Source: Paenibacillus polymyxa M1 (lineage in GTDB: Bacteria; Bacillota; Bacilli; Paenibacillales; Paenibacillaceae). Taken from it: a stretch of DNA of 64,000 nucleotides. The translations under genes were made by a program, and so were the position numbers. Shown here piece after piece: positions 53,948-62,627 of this stretch. Location: positions 3,630,501 to 3,694,500 of the forward strand of contig NC_017542.1 in assembly GCF_000237325.1 (NCBI RefSeq), written 5' to 3'. A model generated the notes under the pieces. It was not told the DNA's origin. It saw nothing but the letters and a program-made list of their open reading frames with translations, and searched no databases. Positions within the stretch are counted from its first letter, which is position 1; each line of letters opens with the position of its first letter.

Positions 53948-55000
53948 TTAGTTTAGAAAGCCTTCCAACGCTGAGGTTGGCTTACCGTCAGCCTGCCAAG
54001 CACCTTTGTTATAACCTTGATTATAACCTGGGGTTGCAGCCGGCTCCCAATAAAATACGCCGACACCTTTGCCCCCTCCGATACTCCGAACCTTCGTTTT
54101 GATTGCAGAAATAAATGCCTTGGAGGCAGCAGGTTCATTATATTCCATTCCGATTTCACTGATGACAATGCCTTTGCCATATTTTGCAATGAGACTATTG
54201 GCATTGGTAATCGTCTGATCCACCTTACCCTGCCAGTCAGAGGAAGACGGATATAAAGACAGGCCAATAAGGTCGAACTGAGCTCCGTTTTCAATCAGTC
54301 CACCAATGTTCCAGTTTAAAACGGAACTGTTATCCCCATTAGCTAAATGCACGATTGTCTTGGTACTGCTGCTTACGGATTTAACAGCGTTATTCCCTGT
54401 ATTGACGAGCCACGCATAGTTTTTCATATTCACCGAGGCTTTGCCATCATCCCAGAGCATGCCATTGTTCGTCTCATTGCCGATTTGCACCCAATCCGGT
54501 GTCACACCCTTGCTCTTCATCGTGTTCATTACATAGACAGTATGGGACCAGACCGCATCCATAAGTTGTGTAAATGTAAAATTGCGCCATGCGTAAGGCT
54601 TATTCTGCTGGCCTGGATCAGCCCAGGAATCGCTATAATGCAGGGTCAGCATAACGCTCATGCCTAACTTTTGGGCTCGCTGCGCAAGTTCTGCCGCCTT
54701 CTCAGCATTCATGTATCCGCTTGCATAATCCTTCATGTCAGGATTTACCCAGACGCGAATACGAACCGAATTGATCTGATAATCGTCCCGTAAAATTTGC
54801 AGCACGTCCCGGCGAACCCCTTTTTTATCCTTCCAGGTCATACCTTGGGCTTCCATCCCTGCGACCCAGCTTATATCTGCTCCTTTGGCGAAAGCAGGGG
54901 CGGCCGAAGCCGCACCCACTCCCACAGAGCCCAATGGGTACAAAAAGCTGGATAACAAGATCAACATCGCAAATACCATAGTACGTTTACCTGTTTTCAT
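53948..55000 (-). CDS. ganB: Secreted arabinogalactan endo-beta-1,4-galactanase, GH53
   Basis: 350-aa secreted endo-galactanase that cuts beta-1,4-galactan side chains of pectin. A signal peptide occupies about residues 1-34 (MVFAMLILLSSFLYPLG, cut near SAAPA). The GH53 barrel is clear: FAKGADISWVAGMEAQG, VRIRVWVNPD, LTLHYSDSWADPGQQNKPYAW, the acid/base Glu in WVQIGNETNNGMLW and the nucleophile Glu in GIVISEIGMEY, plus GVGVFYWEPA. No extra binding module. Last gene of the galactan operon, 98 bp after the GH42 gene. AGGGGATGACTT precedes the ATG. Confidence 0.95.
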   Translation of the reverse strand: MKTGKRTMVFAMLILLSSFLYPLGSVGVGAASAAPAFAKGADISWVAGMEAQGMTWKDKKGVRRDVLQILRDDYQINSVRIRVWVNPDMKDYASGYMNAEKAAELAQRAQKLGMSVMLTLHYSDSWADPGQQNKPYAWRNFTFTQLMDAVWSHTVYVMNTMKSKGVTPDWVQIGNETNNGMLWDDGKASVNMKNYAWLVNTGNNAVKSVSSSTKTIVHLANGDNSSVLNWNIGGLIENGAQFDLIGLSLYPSSSDWQGKVDQTITNANSLIAKYGKGIVISEIGMEYNEPAASKAFISAIKTKVRSIGGGKGVGVFYWEPAATPGYNQGYNKGAWQADGKPTSALEGFLN

Positions 55001-55098
55001 AAGTCATCCCCTATCTAAATTATATACTCACATTGCCTCTGGCCAATCCACTTGCTCCCTCACTCGGGAAACGGCGGCGATCACATGTATAACGTGTT

Positions 55099-57186
55099 CT
55101 AATTATTGCGCTCTGCCTTTAAAACCTTAACAGCATAGGCACCCAGTTGAACGCTGCTATCTGCTATCACATGATTTTCAAGCAGATCCGAATAAGTTCG
55201 GCCATCCAGTGTAAGCTTTTGCGGCTCATGCGTAAAATTCATTACAAAAATATAGTCATGAACTCCATCAGTACGAATCGCTGTATTCACCCCATGTGGC
55301 AACTGCACATCGAGTGCTTTACTGAGACCTGCATCATCAATTAAACTTTTGTAAAAATGACTATGGAATAGTCCAGTGTTGCGTGAAGCGATGTAATAAG
55401 CTTTTCCCTGTCCCAAACGGTTCACCGTCAAAGCCGGACGGCCTGCATAAAAGTCTGCTCCGTACTCAGCCAGTACCTCTGCACCCTCCGTATGAATGAG
55501 ATCACACAATTCTACAGCTTCATATTCCCCTTGTAGATCCAGCTCATTGCCTTCAACCGGTATAATGTAATTACGATCATGATCATGCAATCCATCAATC
55601 TCTTCCGACCAAATCCCCAGCGTCTTACGAAGCGGTCCTGGAAAGCCTCCAAGAAAGCATAAATCATGTTCATCCACGATGCCGGACCAATAGGTTGCTA
55701 CGAATATGCCCCCGTTTTCAACAAACTTCTGTATGCGCTCTCCTACACCGCTGCGAACCATATACAACATCGGAGCTACCAAAAGCTTATATTTGGAGAA
55801 ATCTGCATCCATATGAATGACATCTACTGGCACTCCCTGCTCCCACAATGCCAAATAATGTGCTTCAGCTGTCTCCTCATATTTCACCCCTTTGTTCCGC
55901 GGTCCCTGTGAATCGTTGATTCCCCAACGGTTCTCCCAGTCAAAAATGACTGCGGCCTCAGCCGGTACGGATGTACCGATAACCTCTTCCAGTTTTTCCA
56001 GTGCATGACCGACATCTGTCACATCCCCGAATACCCGAGTATGCTCGTGTCCGACATGATCGACGACTGCACCATGCAGCTTTTCACTTGAACCGCGGCT
56101 TTTCCGCCACTGAAAATATTGAACGGTGTCTGAACCGTGCGCCACAGCCTGTAAAGACGATAGCAAATGCATACCTGGTCGCTTCAGCTTGCTAACGTCT
56201 TGCCAGTTCGTTAAGCTTGGCGTACTTTCCATGAGCATCCAGGGTTTCCCACCTTTAATGGAGCGAATAATATCGTGCATCATAGCCACTCTCGCAGCCT
56301 GACGGCTGTCATCCCCTTCACGGTCATGCCACGTCGGATAACTATCCCAGGATATAACATCGAGCAGATCAGCAAACTTCCAGTAATTCAATCCTTCAAA
56401 AAACTCCATTAAATTGGTTGTGACTGGAATGTCCGGATTCTCAGCCTTGAGCGGCACAATCTCATGTTTGATAAAATCTGCGGTCTGTTCGGTTACAAAT
56501 CGTCTCCAGTCCAAATTCATGGCATGAACCTGCGTTTCACCATGAGGTGCCGGAGATTCAACTTGGCTCCAGTCCGTAACTGTATGACTCCAAAATGTCG
56601 TCCACCATGCATGATTAAGTTTATCTAACGCACCATATTTATCCTGCACCCAAGCGCGAAATGCCTCCTGACAGTGATCACAGTGGCAATCTCCACCAAA
56701 TTCATTGGAAATGTGCCAGCCAATAACAGCAGGATGATTAGCGTAACGCTCAGCCAGCTTCGTATTCATGATACGTACTTTTTCCCGGTAGACAGGCGAC
56801 GTATAACAGTGGTTATGTCTAAACCCATGTAAGTTACGGACACGGTTAGCCTCCACTCGCAGTACCTCGGGGTATTTTTGCGACATCCAGGCTGGTCTTG
56901 CTCCGCTAGGAGTAGCCAAAAACGCATAGATTCCGTTTTCAGCAAATGAATCCAAAATACGATCCAGCCATTCAAACGTAAATACGCCCTCCTCAGGCTC
57001 TAATGAAACCCATGAGAAAATGCCGACAGACATCACGTTACATTTGGCTAGTTTCATCAAGCGAATATCCTCCGCTAATACCTCGGGATATTGCTGCCAT
57101 TGCTCCGGGTTATAGTCCGCTCCATGCAGCATACGTGGAACTCGCTTACTAATGGGAGGGTACTTGGTTATGTTTGAATAGGTCAT
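55099..57186 (-). CDS. ganA: Intracellular beta-galactosidase, GH42
   Basis: 695-aa cytoplasmic beta-galactosidase of glycoside hydrolase family 42; hydrolyses imported galacto-oligosaccharides. MLHGADYNPEQWQQYPEVLAEDIRLMKLA starts the barrel, the acid/base is in GWHISNEFGGDCHCDHC (also a zinc-binding Cys cluster), the nucleophile in KPWMLMESTPS, and the trimerisation and C-terminal beta domains follow (VENGGIFVATYWSGIVDEHDL). No signal peptide, as expected for action after uptake by the ABC system. AAGGAGATG precedes the ATG; it starts 28 bp after the permease gene. Confidence 0.96.
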   Translation of the reverse strand: MTYSNITKYPPISKRVPRMLHGADYNPEQWQQYPEVLAEDIRLMKLAKCNVMSVGIFSWVSLEPEEGVFTFEWLDRILDSFAENGIYAFLATPSGARPAWMSQKYPEVLRVEANRVRNLHGFRHNHCYTSPVYREKVRIMNTKLAERYANHPAVIGWHISNEFGGDCHCDHCQEAFRAWVQDKYGALDKLNHAWWTTFWSHTVTDWSQVESPAPHGETQVHAMNLDWRRFVTEQTADFIKHEIVPLKAENPDIPVTTNLMEFFEGLNYWKFADLLDVISWDSYPTWHDREGDDSRQAARVAMMHDIIRSIKGGKPWMLMESTPSLTNWQDVSKLKRPGMHLLSSLQAVAHGSDTVQYFQWRKSRGSSEKLHGAVVDHVGHEHTRVFGDVTDVGHALEKLEEVIGTSVPAEAAVIFDWENRWGINDSQGPRNKGVKYEETAEAHYLALWEQGVPVDVIHMDADFSKYKLLVAPMLYMVRSGVGERIQKFVENGGIFVATYWSGIVDEHDLCFLGGFPGPLRKTLGIWSEEIDGLHDHDRNYIIPVEGNELDLQGEYEAVELCDLIHTEGAEVLAEYGADFYAGRPALTVNRLGQGKAYYIASRNTGLFHSHFYKSLIDDAGLSKALDVQLPHGVNTAIRTDGVHDYIFVMNFTHEPQKLTLDGRTYSDLLENHVIADSSVQLGAYAVKVLKAERNN

Positions 57187-57214
57187 TACAAATCATCTCC
57201 TTGTATTAGTTCTA

Positions 57215-58093
57215 TTACTCTTTGACGGAACCTAGTGTCATACCTTTAACAAAATACTTTTGTAAAAAAGGATATACAACAAGAATAGGCGCTGCACCAA
57301 TGAAAATTTGTGCTGCATTAACCGTCGTTTGTGACAGTAATTCCATCTCTTTGGGACTCATGCTCATGGAACTCATGTCCTTCTGTATAATTACAGTTTG
57401 CAGGAACGTCGCTAGCGGATAATCCTTTGCATTGCTCAAATAGAGCAGACCGTCAAACCATGAGTTCCAATGAAATACCATACTGAACAGCGCAATCGTT
57501 GCAATGGAAGGCATGGATATTGGTAAGAAAATACTAAACAATGTCCGAAAATGCCCTGCTCCGTCGATCAATGCGGCCTCTTCCATCTCTTTGGGAATTC
57601 CTCTAAAAAAGTTCAGCATAAGAATGACCAGAAATGTATTGACCGCTCCTGGCAAAACAAGTACCCAGAAGCTGTCCATAAGATGGATCTTTTGAATAAC
57701 CATATAGAATGGAACCAGACCACCGTTAAAAATCATACTGAATACAAACAGCCATGAATAAATGTTGCGACTGCGGAACACCGTTGTTTCCTTCGAAAGC
57801 GGATAAGCAGCTAAAAAGGTAATAAGTAGCGTCAAGCCGGTTCCCAATACAGTCCGACAGACAGAAATCCAGATGGAGTGCAGAAAAATCGGGTTATTCA
57901 TCGTCTTCTTATAGGCTTCTAATGAAAACTGCACTGGCCACAGGCCAACCAGATTGGCATCTGCTGCTGATTTAGCACTAAATGATACTGCCAACACATG
58001 AATCAATGGAACGATACACATGATAGACAAAATCACTAGTAAGCAAATATTGAACACATTGAAAATGCGGTATGGCGTTGTTTTATGATACAT
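57215..58093 (-). CDS. Carbohydrate ABC transporter permease (LplC/YtcP type)
   Basis: 292-aa inner permease with six membrane segments and the ABC coupling loop EEAALIDGAGHFRTLFSIFLPIS. The N-terminus (FNICLLVILSIMCIVPLIHVLAVSFS) and VKGMTLGSVKE tail are those of the CUT1-type LplC/YtcP/YesQ family that pairs with an LplB-type permease. Part of the five-gene galactan operon; the ATPase is not encoded here and is presumably a shared MsmX-like one. GAGGGAGAG precedes the ATG. Confidence 0.94.
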   Translation of the reverse strand: MYHKTTPYRIFNVFNICLLVILSIMCIVPLIHVLAVSFSAKSAADANLVGLWPVQFSLEAYKKTMNNPIFLHSIWISVCRTVLGTGLTLLITFLAAYPLSKETTVFRSRNIYSWLFVFSMIFNGGLVPFYMVIQKIHLMDSFWVLVLPGAVNTFLVILMLNFFRGIPKEMEEAALIDGAGHFRTLFSIFLPISMPSIATIALFSMVFHWNSWFDGLLYLSNAKDYPLATFLQTVIIQKDMSSMSMSPKEMELLSQTTVNAAQIFIGAAPILVVYPFLQKYFVKGMTLGSVKE

Positions 58094-58120
58094 GACTCTC
58101 CCTCTTTCAGCCTCGTGGAA

Positions 58121-59011
58121 TCAGAATATGCGGTAACCTGCCCATTTGTAAGCAAGCCGATAAGATATCAGAATGAGAATCATACTGATAACGGATTTGA
58201 ACAACCCAATGGCGGTAGCAAAGCCCATCTCCCCATTGATCAATGCTGTCCGATAGACGAATGTGTCAATAATATCGCCTTTTTGGTATACCAACGGATT
58301 ATAAAGGTTGAAAATCTGGTCAAAACCGGCATTCAGAACATTACCAAGGGCGAGCGTCCCAACAACGACCACCATCGGAATCAATGAAGGTACAGTAATG
58401 TGCAGTGTCTGTCTCCATCGGCTCGCTCCATCCATTTCAGAAGCCTCATACAACGAAGGATTGATACCCGCCAGTGCAGCGAGGAATACGATGGTATTGT
58501 AGCCAAACTCTTTCCATATGTCCGATACAATGACGGTAAAACGAAACCAGTTGTTATCTCCCAGAAAGAAGATAGGCTGGATTCCTATACTTCCAAGAAT
58601 TCGGTTCATAAATCCATCAGTAGCCAACAGATCAATCAGAATTCCGCCCAAGATAACCCAGGACAGAAAATGTGGCAGATACACCATTGTCTGAATGGAG
58701 CGCTGAAGTCCGACCTTGCGAATTTCATTCAGCAGTATAGCAAAAACAAACGGAACCAGCAGATTGAAAAACATCTTTAACACAGCAATAATCAGCGTGT
58801 TCCATACGACCTGAAGACTGTCCTCCCGTTGAAACAAAAAGCGGAAATTATCCAGTCCAACCCATTCGGAACCAGTTATGCCTAGCCAAGGCTTGTAATT
58901 TTGAAAGGCCATCACGATGCCACCCATCGGAATGTAGCTGAATACAATTAAGAAAATGATGGCTGGCAGCAGCATGATATGAAATGGCCACGTACGTTGC
59001 AGACTTCTCAT
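58121..59011 (-). CDS. Carbohydrate ABC transporter permease (LplB/YteP type)
   Basis: 296-aa permease with six membrane segments. YIPMGGIVMAFQNYKPWLGITGSEWVGLDNF and the coupling loop YEASEMDGASRWRQTLHITVPSLIP are the marks of the LplB/YteP/YurN-type CUT1 permease. AGGAGGAACTGCA before the ATG at 59011 fixes the start; 36 upstream in-frame bases have no site. Partner of the downstream LplC-type permease; both lie between the binding protein and the glycosidases. Confidence 0.94.
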   Translation of the reverse strand: MRSLQRTWPFHIMLLPAIIFLIVFSYIPMGGIVMAFQNYKPWLGITGSEWVGLDNFRFLFQREDSLQVVWNTLIIAVLKMFFNLLVPFVFAILLNEIRKVGLQRSIQTMVYLPHFLSWVILGGILIDLLATDGFMNRILGSIGIQPIFFLGDNNWFRFTVIVSDIWKEFGYNTIVFLAALAGINPSLYEASEMDGASRWRQTLHITVPSLIPMVVVVGTLALGNVLNAGFDQIFNLYNPLVYQKGDIIDTFVYRTALINGEMGFATAIGLFKSVISMILILISYRLAYKWAGYRIF

Positions 59012-59051
59012 TGCAGTTCCTCCTGTAACTCTCATGGTATACCTCAATTAT

Positions 59052-59065
59052 AAAAGCGTTTTCGC
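59052..59065 (-). promoter_or_regulatory. cre-like site and possible internal promoter
   Basis: Minus strand CGAAAACGCTTTTA agrees with TGAAARCGYTTTCA at 12 of 14 positions and is directly followed by TATAAT (59049-59054 overlap). It lies between the binding-protein terminator and the permease genes, so CcpA could shut an internal promoter here. Confidence 0.4.
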
Positions 59066-59140
59066 AGTCTCAACAGTTCAAAAAACCAACATACATGGCA
59101 CAAAAGCAATCATTTTTATTAATCCGTGTGAAGCTTAAGT

Positions 59141-59170
59141 AAAAAGGCTGTCCACCTCGGGACAGCCCTC
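59141..59170 (-). terminator. Intercistronic terminator/attenuator after the binding-protein gene
   Basis: GGCTGTCC / GGACAGCC stem with a short CGAGGT loop and T5 on the minus strand, 30 bp after the solute-binding protein stop. Partial read-through would give more binding protein than permease, as usual for such operons. Confidence 0.75.
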
Positions 59171-59198
59171 CTAATTTGTTTTACATCATCAATAACTT

Positions 59199-60881
59199 TT
59201 ACTTTTCTACGCTCTTATACCATTCGTTTACTTCATTTGTAATTTGTTCGCCACCAGCGGCTTTCCACGTCTGTACAAAGGTATCAAAAGCAGAAATCGG
59301 CTGTTTGCCATAAATAATTTCATTGAAGGTCTGGCTTTCAATCTTATCCAGGTAATCCTTTTTAGCCTTCATGGTTGGCGTAGTTGGTCCTGTAAACTGA
59401 TCTTTCATAGAGATATCCTTTTGTTCCATAAGCACTTTGGCCGCAGCGGGAGTGTCTTTCCCGTAATTCACCATTACATCTTTCTCCAGTCTAGTTTTCG
59501 GTTCTGCACCGTCAGCCAAGCTTAACAAAGCCTTCATTTGGGCATCAGGGATACGTGCACCATCACGAACCAGCAAATAACGAATAGAGTTTACATAACC
59601 GCCTGGTATTTTATCAATAGACATCAGCTTTCCATTGGCATCTAAATCATAATCGTAGCCCTTAAACAGCCCATTCGACAAGTCACCGTCCGGTTTGGCA
59701 TTTGCATAATGGTCAAACAAGTAATTTTGATACGTGAAGAAAGCTTCAGGATGCTGCATTTGTTTGTTGATGAGTACGACACCATTGGTGTACTGCGTTC
59801 CATGGCGCATAGCTTTGTTGTCAGGTCCCGCTGGAATCTTGATCGGCTTCCATACAGCACTCGGCGCATTTTTAACCGTATCCTGGAGCGGCCAACCGCT
59901 CATCCAATATGGTCCTGGAATCATCCCGGCTGTCCCTGCAACTGTAGGTTCAGCCGTTTTATTTTCATCCCACAATGCTGCTTCCTGAGGAATATATCCT
60001 TTTTTGAGCCACTCGCTCAGCTTTTGCAGACCCGGCTTCATGCCAGGCTGAACAGAGCCATATTCCAAGCTACCGTTTGCACCTTTGTTCCACTGTTGGG
60101 GTAGTGTGCCATAAGCTCCGAAAATCCAGGACGGGTCACCCATCCATGTGTTCATGGATGTTTTGAAACCGATGCTGAGCGGAGTCACTTTGTCCGGAGC
60201 CAGTCCGTCTGGATTTTTGTTTTTAAAGGCATCCATCACTTTTTCCAGATCATCCATCGTCTCCGGAGCCTTCATCCCCAGCTTATCCAACCAATCTTGT
60301 CGTACCCACAATACATAATCATGGTTATAAGCGAAATCAAGCACAGGGATACCCATTTTTTTACCATCTCGGCTATACTGATTCCATACGTTCGTATCCT
60401 GACTCATTGCCTGCTTCCAAGAGTCCGAAGCATATTTATCAAATAATGGGCCAACTTCAGCGAACATACCGGAATCGATCATATCCTGGGCCAGCTGCTC
60501 ATTCTCTGTCCCCAGTACAACGACATCAGGCATCTCCTGACCGGAGGACATCGCCAACCGCAGCTTGGTAGCAAAAGCACCATTTGTATCCGTGACAGAC
60601 CAGAGTGATTTTACATTAATACCAAATTTCTCTTTGGCCCATTTTGTCGCAACGTTATTTTCGATAGATTCGCCATTTTTAAATTTTAAGGCGGGATCTA
60701 CACCCCATACCGTGGATATTGTAACTTCTGGGTTGTATTTTTCTTTGTATACGTTTTCAGTTTTAGCTGTGTTGTCCGCATTCCCATCATTTCCTGCACC
60801 TGAGCAGCCCACAAGGCCAACCCCTAATACCATAGTTGCGGCGAGCAACGACAATAGCTTTTTTTTCGAATGAACTCGCAT
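59199..60881 (-). CDS. Sugar ABC transporter substrate-binding lipoprotein
   Basis: 560-aa lipoprotein of the LipO/YtcQ-type extracellular solute-binding family (the large type found with LplBC permeases). Lipobox LVGC with Cys about residue 26; the mature protein has VVVLGTENEQLAQDMIDSGMFAEVGPLFDKYA, YVLWVRQDWLDKLGMKAPETMDDLEKVMDAF and a terminal EVNEWYKSVEK. From the neighbouring GH53 and GH42 enzymes its ligand is probably a galacto-oligosaccharide. AGAGGGGG precedes the ATG. A perfect -10 TATAAT lies at 60918-60923 but with no recognisable -35, which suits activation by the adjacent YesN-like regulator. Confidence 0.93.
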   Translation of the reverse strand: MRVHSKKKLLSLLAATMVLGVGLVGCSGAGNDGNADNTAKTENVYKEKYNPEVTISTVWGVDPALKFKNGESIENNVATKWAKEKFGINVKSLWSVTDTNGAFATKLRLAMSSGQEMPDVVVLGTENEQLAQDMIDSGMFAEVGPLFDKYASDSWKQAMSQDTNVWNQYSRDGKKMGIPVLDFAYNHDYVLWVRQDWLDKLGMKAPETMDDLEKVMDAFKNKNPDGLAPDKVTPLSIGFKTSMNTWMGDPSWIFGAYGTLPQQWNKGANGSLEYGSVQPGMKPGLQKLSEWLKKGYIPQEAALWDENKTAEPTVAGTAGMIPGPYWMSGWPLQDTVKNAPSAVWKPIKIPAGPDNKAMRHGTQYTNGVVLINKQMQHPEAFFTYQNYLFDHYANAKPDGDLSNGLFKGYDYDLDANGKLMSIDKIPGGYVNSIRYLLVRDGARIPDAQMKALLSLADGAEPKTRLEKDVMVNYGKDTPAAAKVLMEQKDISMKDQFTGPTTPTMKAKKDYLDKIESQTFNEIIYGKQPISAFDTFVQTWKAAGGEQITNEVNEWYKSVEK

Positions 60882-60917
60882 CTTGTTCCCCCTCTAAAAA
60901 TCATTTTCTACTCTTTT

Positions 60918-60923
60918 ATTATA
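60918..60923 (-). promoter_or_regulatory. -10 element of the galactan operon
   Basis: Minus strand TATAAT 37 bp before the binding-protein start. The correctly spaced -35 position reads TAGGCT, so transcription probably needs an activator. Confidence 0.5.
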
Positions 60924-61001
60924 AGAGGGCTTTTCTTAGCAGCCTATGTCACAAAATAAATATTTCTGCACCTTTCTCAACTGATCTTTACTCATTTGTC
61001 T

Positions 61002-62627
61002 TTACTGGTCCCGAAATTCATGCGGAGTCATTCCATAATGCTTTTTGAACATCTTGCTGAAATATTGGGGATTCTGATAGCCGAGTTCAGTGGTTATTTC
61101 ATATATTTTTTTGTTGGAATATTTGAGCAAATAAAGAGCCCGTTCCATTCTCATTCGGATAATATAATCTCCCAGACCTTCTCCAGTTTCAGCTTTATAG
61201 ATTTTAGACAAATAGACGGGATGAAGATAAACTTGGTCGGCAATCGTCTTAACAGACAGCTCCTGCCCTTTATCCTGGGCGATCAGCTCCTGGACCTGCT
61301 TGACCACATAGCTTTTGGCGCTTTGCTCGCTTGCAGACCACTCGGCTTTAAGCTTGTTCATCATGGAAAATATCCACTCTTTGAGGTGTGGGAACGAATG
61401 AACCAATTTCTGCGCATGTAACGGATCAAAGCCTACTTGGTCCATCTGTGTAATGAAACGTCCTTGTTTGTGAGCTGTATACATAAAGGCGCTCGTTACC
61501 GAAATAAACAGTTCATATAAATGCTCGCGTGTATATCCCGCCTCTTCCATTTTGCCAAATACACGGCTTACTTTTGCTTCGGCCTCTTCCCATTGCCTGG
61601 ACTCTAGCAGATGAGTAAGCGTAGGGTGCGTATAAAGCCCCTCCAGCGACTTCACTGAGTTGTGTGACTGTTCTGTCTGCTCTTCTATGAATAGGAGTGG
61701 ATTCGTCTCCTCCTGTTGGTTCCAATATAAGGATCTGATCGCTGTCTGATATAGCTTAGGCAGCTCATCCGGGAAATGAAACCAATTGGTTAATGTGACG
61801 TAAATTTCCCCTTTCAAGTAATTGCTCACATTTTTTCGAAAGGTTTCAATCGCTGCACGCAAAAAATGATTCTGCTCATCCACAGTCCGTTCAGGAAACA
61901 AATGCCAATTGCCTTCTATTAATACGATTAGGCAATCATGTGGCGCTTTGCAATGCCAAACATGAAAATCAGGAGCGAACACTTCTTCTGCAATATTCCC
62001 AATCGCATACTCAATTAAGGACACTGAGTGATAATCCATGTCAGAAAATTGCTTGCCCAGCTGAATAAGCAACATACTGGCAGGATGTTCTGTGCGTAGC
62101 TTGATTTCGTACTCGGACATTTTGTCCTTTATTTTTTGTACAGTCAAATCACGCCCGAGTAACAAATCGTGCATCAAATGAGTGCGCAGCACACCGTAAT
62201 CGTTCCTACGACTGTATTGTAATTGATGAACCTTGTCGAATGCTTCCCATTCTTCCTTTAGCGAATCCATGGCAGCTGACACACATTTGAAAAACTCTTC
62301 ATCATCCACCGGCTTTAAAATGTAATCAAAAGCCTTAAGCTGGAGCGCTTTTTTAGCGTATTCAAAATCAGCATAGCCTGTCAGTAATAAACTACGGATA
62401 TGCGGCCAACGCTCATTTACTTCAACAATCAACTCCAATCCCGTCATGCCGGGCATACGAATATCCGTAACCAGAATATCAATATCGTATGCTTCCAGCA
62501 CATCTATTGCTGCCAAGGCAGAAGCTGCTTGATGAACCTTTTCGATTCCCAACGTCTCCCACGGTATAGTAGCCGCCAGGCTTTCAGTAACATAGCTTTC
62601 ATCATCCACTAGTAATATCTGAACCAT
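61002..62627 (-). CDS. YesN-type AraC-family response regulator
   Basis: 541-aa response regulator. Residues 1-125 are a receiver domain with the acidic pair in LLVDDES, phospho-acceptor Asp in DILVTDIRMPG, and Lys in DYILKPVDDEEF. A long middle region (about 130-420) typical of YesN-like proteins follows, and the C-terminal 100 residues are an AraC/XylS DNA-binding domain (LSVKTIADQVYLHPVYLSKIYKAETGEGLGDYI and KIYEITTELGYQNPQYFSKMFKKHYGMTPHEFRDQ). GGAGG precedes the ATG. Its start overlaps the end of the sensor kinase gene by 26 bp, so the two are translationally coupled. Likely activates the binding-protein/galactan operon downstream. Confidence 0.95.
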   Translation of the reverse strand: MVQILLVDDESYVTESLAATIPWETLGIEKVHQAASALAAIDVLEAYDIDILVTDIRMPGMTGLELIVEVNERWPHIRSLLLTGYADFEYAKKALQLKAFDYILKPVDDEEFFKCVSAAMDSLKEEWEAFDKVHQLQYSRRNDYGVLRTHLMHDLLLGRDLTVQKIKDKMSEYEIKLRTEHPASMLLIQLGKQFSDMDYHSVSLIEYAIGNIAEEVFAPDFHVWHCKAPHDCLIVLIEGNWHLFPERTVDEQNHFLRAAIETFRKNVSNYLKGEIYVTLTNWFHFPDELPKLYQTAIRSLYWNQQEETNPLLFIEEQTEQSHNSVKSLEGLYTHPTLTHLLESRQWEEAEAKVSRVFGKMEEAGYTREHLYELFISVTSAFMYTAHKQGRFITQMDQVGFDPLHAQKLVHSFPHLKEWIFSMMNKLKAEWSASEQSAKSYVVKQVQELIAQDKGQELSVKTIADQVYLHPVYLSKIYKAETGEGLGDYIIRMRMERALYLLKYSNKKIYEITTELGYQNPQYFSKMFKKHYGMTPHEFRDQ